Both the position numbers and the translations under genes were made by a program. Below are positions 1 to 11,439 of a DNA stretch of 64,000 nucleotides, in pieces. The notes under the pieces are model-generated. The model saw only the letters and a program-made list of their open reading frames with translations, had not been told where the DNA came from and did not search any database. The first letter of the stretch is position 1. Every line of letters begins with the position of its first letter. The DNA lies in contig RWJK01001779.1 in the NCBI GenBank assembly GCA_004335835.1, positions 62,001 to 126,000 on the forward strand, written 5' to 3'. The stretch comes from Scenedesmus sp. ARA3 (lineage: Eukaryota > Chlorophyta > Chlorophyceae > Sphaeropleales > Scenedesmaceae).

Positions 1-355
1 GACATACATAAACCCCCTGCCGCAACGGACAGGTGATTAACCAACTGTCGGGTGACTCTCCGGCACCGCCATCGCACATGAGAGCGAGCTCGCAACTCAT
101 TGAGGCGCCGATACATACGTCTGACCATGTGCGTGGCTTGAATGCGGCTTGACGACGATCACCTGGTGTCGCAACCTCGAAAAAAGCAAATGGTGTGCAG
201 AAGCATGGCTGCACTAGAGCTGAGCAGCTGCTAATTATGTGTAGATGTAATAGTTCATTGAACAGCGGCTGAAGCTCTACGGAGTTGAGCAAAACACTCA
301 CAGGTGCAGGAGCAGCAGCAGCACCAGCAGCAGGTAGCAGCAGCACACACAAACC
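1..355. other. 5' flank of the first gene
   Basis: No coding region supported. The last 60 bases before the ATG at 356 are rich in CAG triplets, as is usual for leaders in this window. I see no TATA-like box I would defend. Confidence 0.4.
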
Positions 356-3300
356 ATGGAGGTGGATTCAGCGAAGGTGCAGCATGTGTCAACCTCCAAG
401 ACCATATCACACAAAAGCGTGCCACGCTGGCTGCGCATGTCGATTCGTACGGCACTGCTGGTGGGCGTGATTGCCATCCCAGCCCTAGCAGTGAAGGACC
501 CAGCCTTCGGAGCACTCAACAAATACAAAGCCTACAGGTGAGCGCATGAGCAAAGGCGCTGTCGCAGTTGCAGTAGCTTTGTTGATTGCATCTGCATCTA
601 CAGTGGCTTACGACTGTGATGCCATTCGTAACGTGACTGGCTTTCAGCAGTGAGCGTGATGTGCGGTAGTTCTGCTCCCATCAAGCGCCTGCAAACCGGC
701 AGCCAGCGCTTCACTCCTATCAAGATAACGAAAATTAGATCAAGAGAATTAGTATCAGCAGCACTGCAGGGCATCTCCAGCACAAAAAACTGCCTGCAGA
801 GGGCTGACAGCCAGCTCGCTGGCTAATTAGCCAGTTTATAAACTCCAGCCAACTCTGCATCATTGCTGTCAATGCCGCCCCCGCAGCATCGCGTTCATGG
901 TGCTGGGAACCATGGTACTGCCCATATGGGAGCCCAACCTGGGCCAGGTGGTGGTAATCTTCACGCTGCTCATACCCAGTGCGTGGCTGAGCTACATCAT
1001 GTAGCATGATGCATCCGACTAGGAATGATTTGGCAATGTGCAGCTGGCATCTTCACGCTGCTCATACCCAGTGAGGCAAAAAGGATTCGGCTGCATGCAT
1101 CTGACTGTTGCATGACTCGGCACGATTAGGCAGTGTGCAGTCCATCAAGCAGTAGACAGTCGCCGAGTTGGTGGTCATCTTCACGCTGCTCATACCCAGT
1201 GCGTGGCTGAGCTGCATGCACTTGACCAGGCATGACTAGGCAGGTTGCAGTTGTCATCAAGCAGTTCAAACAACAAGTGATGAAAATCACGCTGTTCAGT
1301 TTGATCGACGCCTAGCTGGATTGGAGGAACAAATCGCTCTGGCAGCTGCTACTGCCGCGGGGTCGACAGCGGCCGTCAGCAGTGCAGCAAGCGGCATCAC
1401 TGAGCAGCTCAAAACTCACACTGCGGCAGCAGCAAAGCGCAGCAAATCAAACATAAGCTCTGCTGTTGAAGCTGACCAGGCGCATGCGGTGCTGTGCTGT
1501 GCTGCGCTGCTGTTGCAGTGGCGTGTGCGTCCATCTGGCTTGCGTACGGGCTGTTCTTGGGCCTGCCCAGCCTCATCTTCATGATGGCTGCGTGTGTGGT
1601 GGTCACCTTTGTGGTGCTCTTCACCGCAGAGCTGCTGAGCTTCGTAAGCAACACCCACTTGTGTTGACACTAATAAGCAGGGGTCAAGATCATATTCTGC
1701 TTGATTGTGCAGTTGTCCTGTTCATGGTACTCATCACCCAGAGCTGCTGAACTTATTGAGTAGGGTGTTCATTCGGAAACAGCAGCGAAGTGCTAAAATG
1801 CTGCCGTCACAGCCGCCATCTGCCTACTTGTGCAGTCAGCCTGCGTGCGCCAGCAGGCGTGCGGTGAAGACTGCACCACAGCACAGAGTGTGTGACACAT
1901 GCTGTTACTGCCTGCTCGCAGTGTGCAATGGCACACCTAAAACTGTCATTTGTGCTTTTACCATGCTCAAAACTTTCATTTAACACCTGCTGGCTGTCAC
2001 GCGCGCTGCAAGATCAGACCCACCCAAAGCCACCCTTGCACTGCTGTGTGACTTGCCAGGCGTACGCGCATGCTCTAGCCATCAATTTGCAATTGCAATG
2101 TGCTCTAATGAAGCTTCTGCTGCTGCTGCTGCTGCTGCTGCCGCTTGCAGCCTGCAGGCCTGCTGAGCGTGTTCGTCACACTTTTCGTCGCGTGCGCCAA
2201 CGTGTTCACATCAGCGCCGCGCATGGCGCACATGGCCTCCAGCCTGCTGAGCGTGCTGCTGCTGGTGGCGGCATTCCTGGCCACGCTGGTGTGCTGGCTG
2301 GTGTTCCCAGAGTACTGCGTGGATGAGGTGCGGCAGATGCTGCAGCGCTTGCGTTGTTGTTTGATACTTGTTCAAGAAATGCCACTTGTTTGTGATGCAC
2401 CAGGGGATCAAGCACGTGCCGCCGCACTGTTCAGCTGCTCACCAGCAGTTTGGCAAGCGTGGATGGGTACAAAACATGCTGCACCTTGACTCCTTGTTAC
2501 TGCGCTGGTCGCACCCATGTTGCTGCACGTGCTGGCCCGCTGCTCCTTCACAACCCTGCACACAGTGAATTCTTTTTTAATACTCCTGCAGGTCATCAGG
2601 TACCACCATGAGGGCTTAGAGCATCTGCTGCACCTAGCCCACTACGCATTCAACAGCAAGCCGCCGCCGCTGCTGAAGCGCATGGCAGACTCATCCGCAG
2701 CCGCATTCGGCGAAGGCAGCGAGTGGCGCAAGGTGTTCAGCGCAGCAGATGAGCAGGCAGCAGCTGCAGGCGTGTACCCGCCGCTGCTGCAGCGGGGCCA
2801 ATCTGGCATAGGGGTTGGCGCAGGGGTGTATGGGCTTGAGGAGGAGGCTGCGCGGTCACATGCTGTTGAGCGCAGCTGGCAGCGCGTGCACATGGCGCTG
2901 CAGGCTGCAAACAAGGCGCAGGTGGGGGCCAAGGCGGAGGTAGTGCTGGCGGCTGTTGGGCACAAGCGGTGAGCAGGGCTTCCTTTCGAAAAACTCTCAT
3001 CATCACTGCTGCTGCATTTGTGCATCTGTGCTTTCCAAGGATTGTTGCGTAGGCGTGCTTATGTTATCGTGTTCGCAGGAGTTGTGCAGCTGCACTTGCG
3101 TTTCAGGTGCAATGTTCCACAACTCTGAGTTCACGGCATGCGCACGACATGTATGCACTTCAAGCTTCAAGAATAGGCATAGAGGCCATCAGTAAACAGT
3201 CTCTGCGCTGGCACTGCTCATTTATTCCGCCCTGCATGTGTTGCATCTGCGCTGACTGAGCAAACGTGGTGTTTCCGCCCTGCAGCGTCATTATACCATG

Positions 3301-3982
3301 CGTGCCGCTCATCCCCTGCGCTAAAGGCCAACTGGACGGCGCTGCGCTGAAGGCGCTGCAGCACGTGGCAGTAGCAACCAGCCTGCACATCTACAAGCTC
3401 TACAGCGCCTTCAGCCCCTTGGATGAGGGCACTGAGCAGCTGATGCACAGCCTGATGAGCAGCGAGCAGTGGAACAGCATGCGTGCTACGCTGCTGGCAA
3501 GCCTCCAGGAGTTGCTGGACTCGTTTCCAATGGATTACTACCCGGCAGCAGCGCCAGATGCGCGGCACTTGGCTGCTTTCCAGACAGCAGTCGAGCGCTT
3601 GGCGGTTGCTTGGGGCAGCGACCAGCTCGCACACAAAGCAGCAGCAGGAGCAGCAGCAGCAGCGCCTGGGAGCCGCGGCGGCGCCAGCGCTGGCCTGGCA
3701 GGTGACAGCAGCCACCTTGATCAGCATGCCGTGACAATCACACCACAAGCAGCAGCAGCATCAGCAGCAGATGAGGCGGCAGGCGATGCGGCAGCATTAC
3801 CGGTGGGTGATGTGTTTGGTGATCCGCTGGTGCCTGCCGGCAGCGCTGCTGCTGGCGTGCTGGCGCGGCTGCACATGGCGATGCTGGTGCGTATGCTCAA
3901 GGAGCTGGCTGAGCTGCTGCAGCAGCTGTATGAGATCGCCACTGCGGTCTCTGACAGCATGCTGAGGTTCAAGTGCTGCTGA
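356..3982 (+). CDS. multi-pass membrane protein, ALMT/FUSC or aromatic-acid-exporter-like
   Basis: Six exons close in phase: 356-537, 887-978, 1519-1643, 2151-2327, 2592-2968, 3286-3982, giving about 549 residues. The first half holds successive hydrophobic spans (RTALLVGVIAIPALAV, then IAFMVLGTMVLPIW, VVVIFTLLIP, LPSLIFMMAACVVVTFVVLF, LLSVFVTLFVACANVF, LLLVAAFLATLVCWLVFPEY). The second half is soluble and helical, with Ala/Gln-rich low complexity near the end. The order of a membrane block ending in LVCWLVFPEY followed by a long cytosolic part resembles the aluminium-activated malate transporter/FUSC/aromatic acid exporter group, which move organic anions or aromatic acids. I infer the family from layout and a few residues only; the substrate is unknown. 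Exon 2 and exon 3 ends are duplicated inside the following introns. The start is the first ATG in the open exon; the stop is TGA after FKCC. Confidence 0.6.
946..1217 (+). repeat. exon 2 donor border present three times
   Basis: The end of exon 2 with its donor (946-997) recurs at 1049-1073 and 1167-1217 within the same intron. A 25-nt core beginning ATCTTCACGCTGCTCATACC is identical in all three. Copies 1 and 3 agree over about 50 nt, and the DNA after each copy is also related (CATGACTAGGCAG-like). The copies therefore include exon end, splice site and intron start. Confidence 0.85.
1606..1760 (+). repeat. exon 3 donor border, degenerate second copy
   Basis: The end of exon 3 (about 1612-1645, TCACCGCAGAGCTGCTGAGC and its donor) has a diverged copy at about 1719-1752 (TCACCCAGAGCTGCTGAACT). 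The copy has lost the GT donor. It is weaker than the exon 2 case but at a similar distance (about 110 bp). Confidence 0.55.
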
Positions 3983-5531
3983 GGGTCACCCTCCCTTAAC
4001 ACGGTGTTGTACTACTGTGAGATGCTGACACATGCAATGAAAAGGACAGGTCGCTGGTCTTGGTTGAGCAGAGCATGCTGTGCAGGGGTTCGGGATGTGT
4101 CTTGATGCAGATGGTCATGCCACAATGGGCTGAGTGTGACAGCAGTCGTCGCTGTGCATAGCATGCGCTGTTGACAGATCCATCTGCTTTACATGCTAAA
4201 CAACTCTGAAAACTCCATGTTAACAGAGAATTTGCATATATGCTGTGCACTGGCAGGGCCCTGTCTTCGACGGCACGCCGCAGACCTTTGGCGCCACTGT
4301 ACACCTTGTCATGAGCATGCACACCCCCATGTGCAGCCGAACGCATGAGTGTGGTAAAGACACTGAACGCATCATTGAAGTGCACGGGAATGCAAGCAAG
4401 AGCCCAAGACACCAGCAACATCCATGCGATGCGCATATGCGCATGCATCATGATGGGCTTGAGCAGTGCATGGACTGCTTGAACACAAACGATTTAGTGG
4501 TGCCACCACCCAGTGGGTGAGCACGACATTGAAGCAAGCGTGAGCTGCTCGCCTGATATGCACTGCTGGTGGTGGTGCTGGTGGCACCATTGCCATAGCT
4601 TGATCGGTAACATTATGCTGATGACATTGTGTTCTGCCGGTGAAGGCAGTGGTGGTAGCTGCCATACAGAGGTGGCGATGGTGGTGCTGGCGCTTTGCAG
4701 GAACATGCAGTGCAGGTGTCACTGACACAGTGCGCCCAGCATTGCAACAAACCACACGCTGCTGTGATGACATTGCGGACCCTTGCTGTGCTGCTGCGCA
4801 CAAGGTGCATAGCAGGGCCAGCGGTTCTGCTGCTGAATGTCGCCACTGTACCAATGGACAGTGGCACTGTCAGGCCCAGCCTGGCACTGCACCATACAAC
4901 ACACATCTGTGTCCAGCCCAATAGGCCCTGCTGACAACCAACTTCATCGATACAAGTACTTGCATGTATAAACATGCATCTTAAAGATAGATGGCTAGCT
5001 GATGATTAGGGTGAAGGGCTAGCCTGTTGCAAGTAGCCTGGTATGGCTGTTCCAGGCTTGGCTGGTAGCCATGCCTCCTTAGCTGTAGTAAACGCATGAC
5101 ATAGAGTACAAGGATCGACCATAAAGTCATAATGGCCAAAAATCGACCCGTAGCGCCCCAAGATTCCGTCGAAACGCCTACTGCCATGATCACGGGCCTG
5201 AGCACGCACATCAGCTGCATGATAAACGGTCTTCATACAGTACTTGCACGTTCTGTATAGCATGGTTGTTCCCAATGCGTGGCTGCAACTGTCGAAAAAG
5301 TCGAGCAAGCCCTTCCTGATGGCAACTCCTTTGTGCGCTTGCATGCATTGCTGATCTGAAAGCAAATCAAACAAGCAGAAATGCATGCAAGCGACAACGT
5401 GGCCCTACATGGATGCCGCAAGTGTAACGACGGTTCCGATGCCCAAGCTCTTTTCACGGTCTATAGTGTGCAGCCCAGCCATGCACCTACACCTTTAGCA
5501 GCTGTGACATTACGCAGCGCTATCCGGCACC
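3983..5531. other. intergenic region between membrane protein and transketolase
   Basis: No supported gene. A 24-nt stretch at 4219-4243 (GTTAACAGAGAATTTGCATA and on) is nearly repeated at 62586-62609, after another gene. Open frames here (for example - strand 5386-5006) lack recognisable domains. Confidence 0.5.
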
Positions 5532-8500
5532 ATGAACGCCACAATGCAGAAGCAGCAGGCTCGCCTGCAGGCCCCCAAGGCCGCAGCCCACCCTCGTGTG
5601 CAGTCTGTGCGCGCACCTGCAAGGCGCTCAGTCGTGCCCAGGGCCGCTGCCGTGGAGGCCCCAGCCAAGGTACCTTTTGGGGATTGCGAGCTTGCAGCGG
5701 AATTGGAGGAGCAGGAGCAGAGCAGAGCAGCAGTCGGGTGGAGCAGTGCTAGGGCACACTGCCCATTCCCGAGCAGCAGAGAAGCAGGGACGGCAGTGCA
5801 GTGCTTGCATTGGGCTAAGCAACACCTGATCAAATGATCTTGTGCAGTATCAGGGCTTTTTGCACCTTCAGTTGGGAGGGGGTGCTGCGATTCCTGCGAT
5901 GGCTTGCCTCAGCGCGCCAGCAGCATCGCTAACGGGCAGCTGCTGCGTTTATTATCGCTGTACAGGTGTCCCAGGAGACCGTGGACAAGTGCGTGAACGC
6001 AATCCGCTTCCTGGCCATCGACGCCGTGAACAAGGCCAAGTCCGGTCACCCTGGTCTGCCCATGGGCGCTGCCCCCATGAGCTATGTGCTGTTCAACGAG
6101 GCCATGAAGTACAACCCCAAGAACCCCGCGTGGGCCAACCGCGATCGCTTCGTGCTGTCTGCTGGCCACGGCTCCATGCTGCAGTACGCCCTGATGCACC
6201 TGGTTGGCTACGACAGCGTCACCGTGAGTGGCCTACTGGAGCTCAAGCGCATCTTGTCCTGTTATTCCATGCTGCACAGTGTCAGGGTCGCTGCAGGCCG
6301 GCTTGGGAGTGCTCCTGCCAGCAGCAGCATGCGCGACCAGCGGAGCACCTGACTGGCTGCCTTATTCTGCTGCTTCTGTTGTTGTTGCAAACAGATGGAT
6401 GACATCAAGTCCTTCCGCCAGTGGGACTCCAGGACTCCCGGCCACCCTGAGAACTTCCTGACCACGGGTGTGGAGGTGACCACCGGTGAGTGTGAAGTTC
6501 TGCATGCATACACCTCGAGAAGTGCGATGTTTTGCCACGTGGCGGTTGTAACAAGGACGCGGTTGCCGTGCTGCGTTCATCTGTAGGGTCCTGTGCGCAG
6601 CACACATATGCCATACACCTCAGCTGCTTGGGCCTGCTGCTGACGCTGTGTATGCATGCACGTGCTGCTGTTGTGTGCAGGCCCCCTGGGCCAGGGCATC
6701 GGCAATGCTGTGGGTCTGGCAGCTGCTGAGGCTCACCTGGCAGCCCGCTTCAACAAGCCCGATGCCAAGGTCATCGACCACTACACGTGAGCACACAAGA
6801 TGCAAACAAACTAACAGCTGGCTCTGTGCAGGCTACAGCGGATGCTGGCAGCTCCTGCATCCATCATCACACAATCGTGCGCAAATCATGAGCCAGTGGA
6901 TGCAGAGTGAAGTGCTGCAGCAGCAGGCATTGTCTGTGGCAGCTGCATGCAGTAACAAGTGCCCCTGCTTCCATGTAGGATTCCCACAGATATAACTGGC
7001 GAAGCTTGCCTGTCAGGAATGTGCTGCCAGCAGCCACTTCGTCGTGGAGCGTCACCATCAGCAACCAGCTTTCGGCTTGAACGTACAGTTGGCCCAAACT
7101 CTCAACTACGCATCTCATACGTCTGATCCCTTTCCTTCCCGTATCCCCGCAGCTACTGCATTCTGGGTGACGGCTGCATGATGGAGGGCATCTCCAACGA
7201 GGCCTGCTCCCTGGCGGGCCACTGGGGCCTGGGCAAGCTCATCGCGCTGTACGACGACAACAACATCTCCATCGACGGCCACACAGAGATCTCCTTCACC
7301 GAGGACGTGGCGGCACGCTTTGAGGCGCTGGGCTGGCACGTGCAGCACGTGAAGGACGGCAACACCGACTTCGACGGCCTGCGCAAGGTGCGTGTGTAGG
7401 TGTTTATGCAGCAGCAGCAGCAGTGCGTGCAGTAGGGCGTGCAGCGGGTGCAGGGGTTGTGTGGCGGGTGTGATGGCATGTATCGGCGGGATGGGAAGGG
7501 GGGTGATCTGGAGAGGCAGCACCTGCTGCTGCTTAAGGTTGCGGCATGCACAGGTGATGGATTGGAGCAGCAGAGTGAGGGGTGCTATCCCAGCAGCAGT
7601 AGGCATGGAGAGAATCTGGCAGTCGCACCAGCAGCAACGGGGTGTAACAGTCAGCAGCCGTGCTGCTTGCGTATGTTGGCTGGTGTGTGTAGCGCCAAGC
7701 AGCTGCCCCATGGTTTTATCTCCAACAAACCACTAAACCACTATATACTCCTGCCACGCATCCTCGCAGGCTGTGGCCAACGCCAAGGCTGTGACCGACA
7801 AGCCCAGCCTGATCAAGGTGTCCACTCTGATCGGCTACGGCTCACCCAACAAGGCCGACACCCACGACGTCCACGGTGCGCCCCTGGGCCCCGATGAGAC
7901 CGCCGCCACCCGCGACAACCTGAAGTGGCCATACGGCGAGTTCGAGGTGCCTCAGGAGGTGTACGATGTGATGCGCAGCTCCTGCACCAAGGGCGCCGCT
8001 GCTGAGGAGGAGTGGAACGCTGCCTTTGCTGCCTACAAGAGCAAGTACCCCAAGGAGGCTGAGGAGCTGGAGGGCCTGCTGAGGTGAGGCTGGCACTGCT
8101 GCTGCTGCTGCTGCTGCTCGTGTGTGTTGTGTTGCAGCGTCTGTGATGGGCATTAGAGTGCCTGCTGCTTAGGGCAGCTGAAGTGTGCAGTAGGGCAGGC
8201 AGAAAGGGGGTGTGTCGACATGCAGTTGCAGCAGAGGGCGCGCAAATGTTTCAGTACGCGCAGAACAGCAGTGTGCTGCTTGCATCTAGCAGCAGACAAC
8301 AGCTGCTGCATGCCTTACTTTGTCACAGTCCCCCGACCGCCACCTACCCGCCAATGCTCACCGCACCTGCCACCCTGCCCTGCCCTGTGCCATTCATAAA
8401 CACCCTCCTCCCGCAGCAACAAGCTGCCCGCCGGCTGGGAGAACGCTCTGCCCAGCTACACGCCCGAGGACAAGGGCCTGGCCACGCGCCAGTACAGCCA

Positions 8501-10161
8501 GATCATGCTCAACGCGCTGGCCCCAGTGCTGCCTGGCCTCATCGGTGGCTCCGCTGACCTGGCGCCCTCCAACCTGACGCTGATGAAGATGTTCGGCGAC
8601 TTCCAGAAGGGCAGCTACGAGGAGCGCAACATGAGGTGAGCAAAGAGCGAGCGTGCTTGGTACAGTGTGTTCCTGCAAAGTGTTACAGTAACGGCAGCTG
8701 CTGCCAGGTCATGCGGCTGCGGCGGCGCGGGGATGAGGCTAAGGCATAGCTGCTGTTATGGGTGCAGCGTCACCATGACAGCATGTCTTCTGCAACTCTG
8801 CATTTTTCAAACAGCCCAATATACAGACAGTCACAAAACGTACGATGTGCTGCTGCTGCTGCCGCAGGTTTGGCGTGCGTGAGCACGCCATGGGTGCCAT
8901 CGTGAACGGCGTTGCGCTGCACAACACCGGCCTGATCCCATACTGCGCCACCTTCTACATCTTCACAGACTACATGCGCAGCGCCATGCGCATGAGCGCA
9001 CTCAGCGAGGTGCGAATGGGGCCCTGAGTTTGCTGCAGCAGTTGGATGCAAGCGTCGCATGTCATGACGTCCAGCAGCTAGCAACGCCCTGAGCCAGTTA
9101 CTGATCCAGCGCAGCTGCGCTTGAAATGGTGCGTCTGCTGTTTGTTCCCGCTTCCCTCACATGGGGTACTAAGGTCTTCTCGCTGCTGTCACCTGCTGCT
9201 GTTGCTGTCTTCTGCTGTGTGCACCTTGTTATCAACAGGTGGGCGTGATCTACGTGATGACGCACGACTCCATCGGCCTGGGTGAGGACGGCCCCACCCA
9301 CCAGCCCATCGAGCACCTGGCCAGCTTCCGCGCCATGCCCAACATGAACATGTTCAGGCCTTGCGGCGGTAACGAGACTGCCGGCGCCTACAAGGTGGCT
9401 GTGTCCAGCCGCAAGCGCCCCAGCACCATCGCGCTGTCCCGCCAGGGCATGCTCAACCTGCCCGGCTGCAGCGTCGACGGCGTGGCCAAGGGCGCGTACG
9501 TGATCCACGGCGGCGAGGGCACGCCCGATGCCATCATCATCGGCACCGGCTCTGAGCTGCCCATGGCAGTGGAGGCCGCCAAGAAGCTGGAGGCTGAGGG
9601 CAAGAAGGTGAGCGAGGAGAATAGCGATTAGTTATTCTTGTGCTGCGCTTTTGTGATTCTTGCAGGCGTATGCGGTGTTTTTGTTTTACGGGCGCAGCTT
9701 GTCGCAGCTGCAGCTGGCTGGATGCATCATGTGGCGAATGCCTCTGCTCCCGCAATCGGATCGGCATTTTCAGGCTAGCGTGGCAGCATCCGCATTCATT
9801 TGCTGGTTTCGTGGTGCATCCACAGGGTGTGTACAAGCTACACTATAGCTCCGACGTGCTGACTGGCTGTGCCTGTGCTGCTGCTGCTATGTCCTGGCAG
9901 GTGCGCGTGGTGTCCATGCCCTGCTGGGAGCTGTTTGCCGAGCACAGCGCAGAGTACAAGGAGAGCGTGCTGCCCAAGGCTGTCACTGTCCGCGTGGCTG
10001 TGGAGGCTGGCAGCAGCTTCGGCTGGGAGCGTTACATCGGCCAGAACGGCAAGTTCATCGGCATTGATGACTTTGGTGCATCTGCCCCCGCTGACATCCT
10101 GTACGCCAAGTTTGGCATCACTGTGGACGCTGTGGTGGCTGCCGCCAAGGCCCAGATGTAA
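5532..10161 (+). CDS. TKL: transketolase, plastid
   Basis: Thiamine-diphosphate enzyme that moves two-carbon ketol units between sugar phosphates in the Calvin-Benson cycle and pentose phosphate pathway. Ten exons close in phase: 5532-5669, 5966-6223, 6395-6485, 6681-6786, 7153-7387, 7770-8083, 8417-8635, 8868-9009, 9239-9607, 9901-10161, for about 710 residues, full family length. Residues 1-45 are Ala/Arg/Gln-rich without acids until the end, a plausible plastid transit peptide. Visible motifs: [10 protein letters not shown] (catalytic-type His near residue 74), DGCMMEG of the TPP/metal site near 205, DDNNISIDG, the pyrimidine-domain [10 protein letters not shown] near 455, [15 protein letters not shown], and the C-terminal domain VSMPCWELF. 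Exon codons are strongly C-ending compared with neighbours, which fits a highly expressed gene. Confidence 0.97.
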
Positions 10162-11439
10162 GCTGCTGTGTATAATTTATACAGCGGTGCAGCATTAGGC
10201 TTTGGGTGCTGGAGCGAGTTGCTCTGCGCCGACCCAATGGCAGGTGCTGGCAGCTTGAGCTGCTGCCAGTGAGCAGGATGGTGGGCTGGCTGGCGGTGGC
10301 AGCTGTGGCGGGGGTGTGAACGTGCGTCCCCGTGCTGCTGCGACTGCTATGTGGGATGGGCCAGTGACGCGCATGCTTGTAGCTGTATGTGTGTGGACGG
10401 GGTGCTTGCGCTTAGCGTGGCGCTGGGGTGCCTTTTTGCAGCTGGGAGCCGCTGTTGGTCATGTTCTGGTCCCTGTGCGCGTGCGTAGCAGCTGCCGGGC
10501 ATCTGTCGATGCACATACTGCGGTTGGATGGGTTGATTCGACCCCTTACATTACCTTGTGAAGTAGCGCTGTGCCTTACTGTACAGAGAACGAATTAAGA
10601 GCAGCTGCAGCCAGGGGCAGTGCTGCGCAGTGGCAGGTGGCGCCTGGTTTGCGGCTTGGAACATGGCGCTAGCAGCTGCTGCGCACATGTGTTTTGAGTG
10701 TAAAAAACAAGAACGGCAACTGATGGGAGGACAGCCATGAGCGCGACAGGGTGTTATCTCTACTCCAAAATTCACCCGGGTCTTGATTGGGCAGCCTGAC
10801 CGAGTCTATGATCCTGCACAGCCCAGTGTCTGAAGTTGAAGCAGTCATGGTGGCGGGGGCCTTCTAGGAATGTGAGTGAGCAATATGTTGCACTCAGCTA
10901 CTGCAAAATGTATCTCCTGCAACTTTTAACCCTGCACAACCCAGTGAAGAAATTTCTTGCCTGCAGGACCTCACAGCCTGAGATGTGAGATGGAGTCAAC
11001 TGCCGCGCCTTTTGCCACGTACAGCGCATGCTCGGAAATCTTCATTGCAGTGTTGCTGGTGGCTGCACCCTCGTGCTCAGCTGCACCTTCCGCATGGGAT
11101 GCAAAAGGGCGCAGCACGCCGGCTTACGGTCCGCCCTCCCTGCAGGGCGACCAGGATGAAGTGGGTGTAGCAACCACAAGGGTGTGATGACTCACGACCA
11201 GTACTTTAACTGTAAGGCAGATCAGCACCTTGGCTGTTAGCAAGTCGGTAAACATCTACGTGGCTTGGCTGGTTGCCCGCGCCTCGGTATATAGACCCGC
11301 CATGCACCACGTTCCTTGAAGTGCTGATTGTTTGAAAGTACTCATAGGGTATTATGAAACAATAATTCTCAAGCCTTTTCGGGGTGATGTTGTTGGGGTG
11401 GGGAATAGGCACGTGTGGAACGGCGAAGCTTGAACAGCG
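10162..11439. other. intergenic region after transketolase
   Basis: No supported gene. It must hold the transketolase 3' UTR and the PP2C promoter. Short open frames have no domain and no splice structure. Confidence 0.5.

Noticed and set aside
5006..5386. 126-residue - strand open frame with a CKYC pair
   Set aside because: No recognisable domain, no splice continuity and overlapping frames of similar length; not enough to call a gene.
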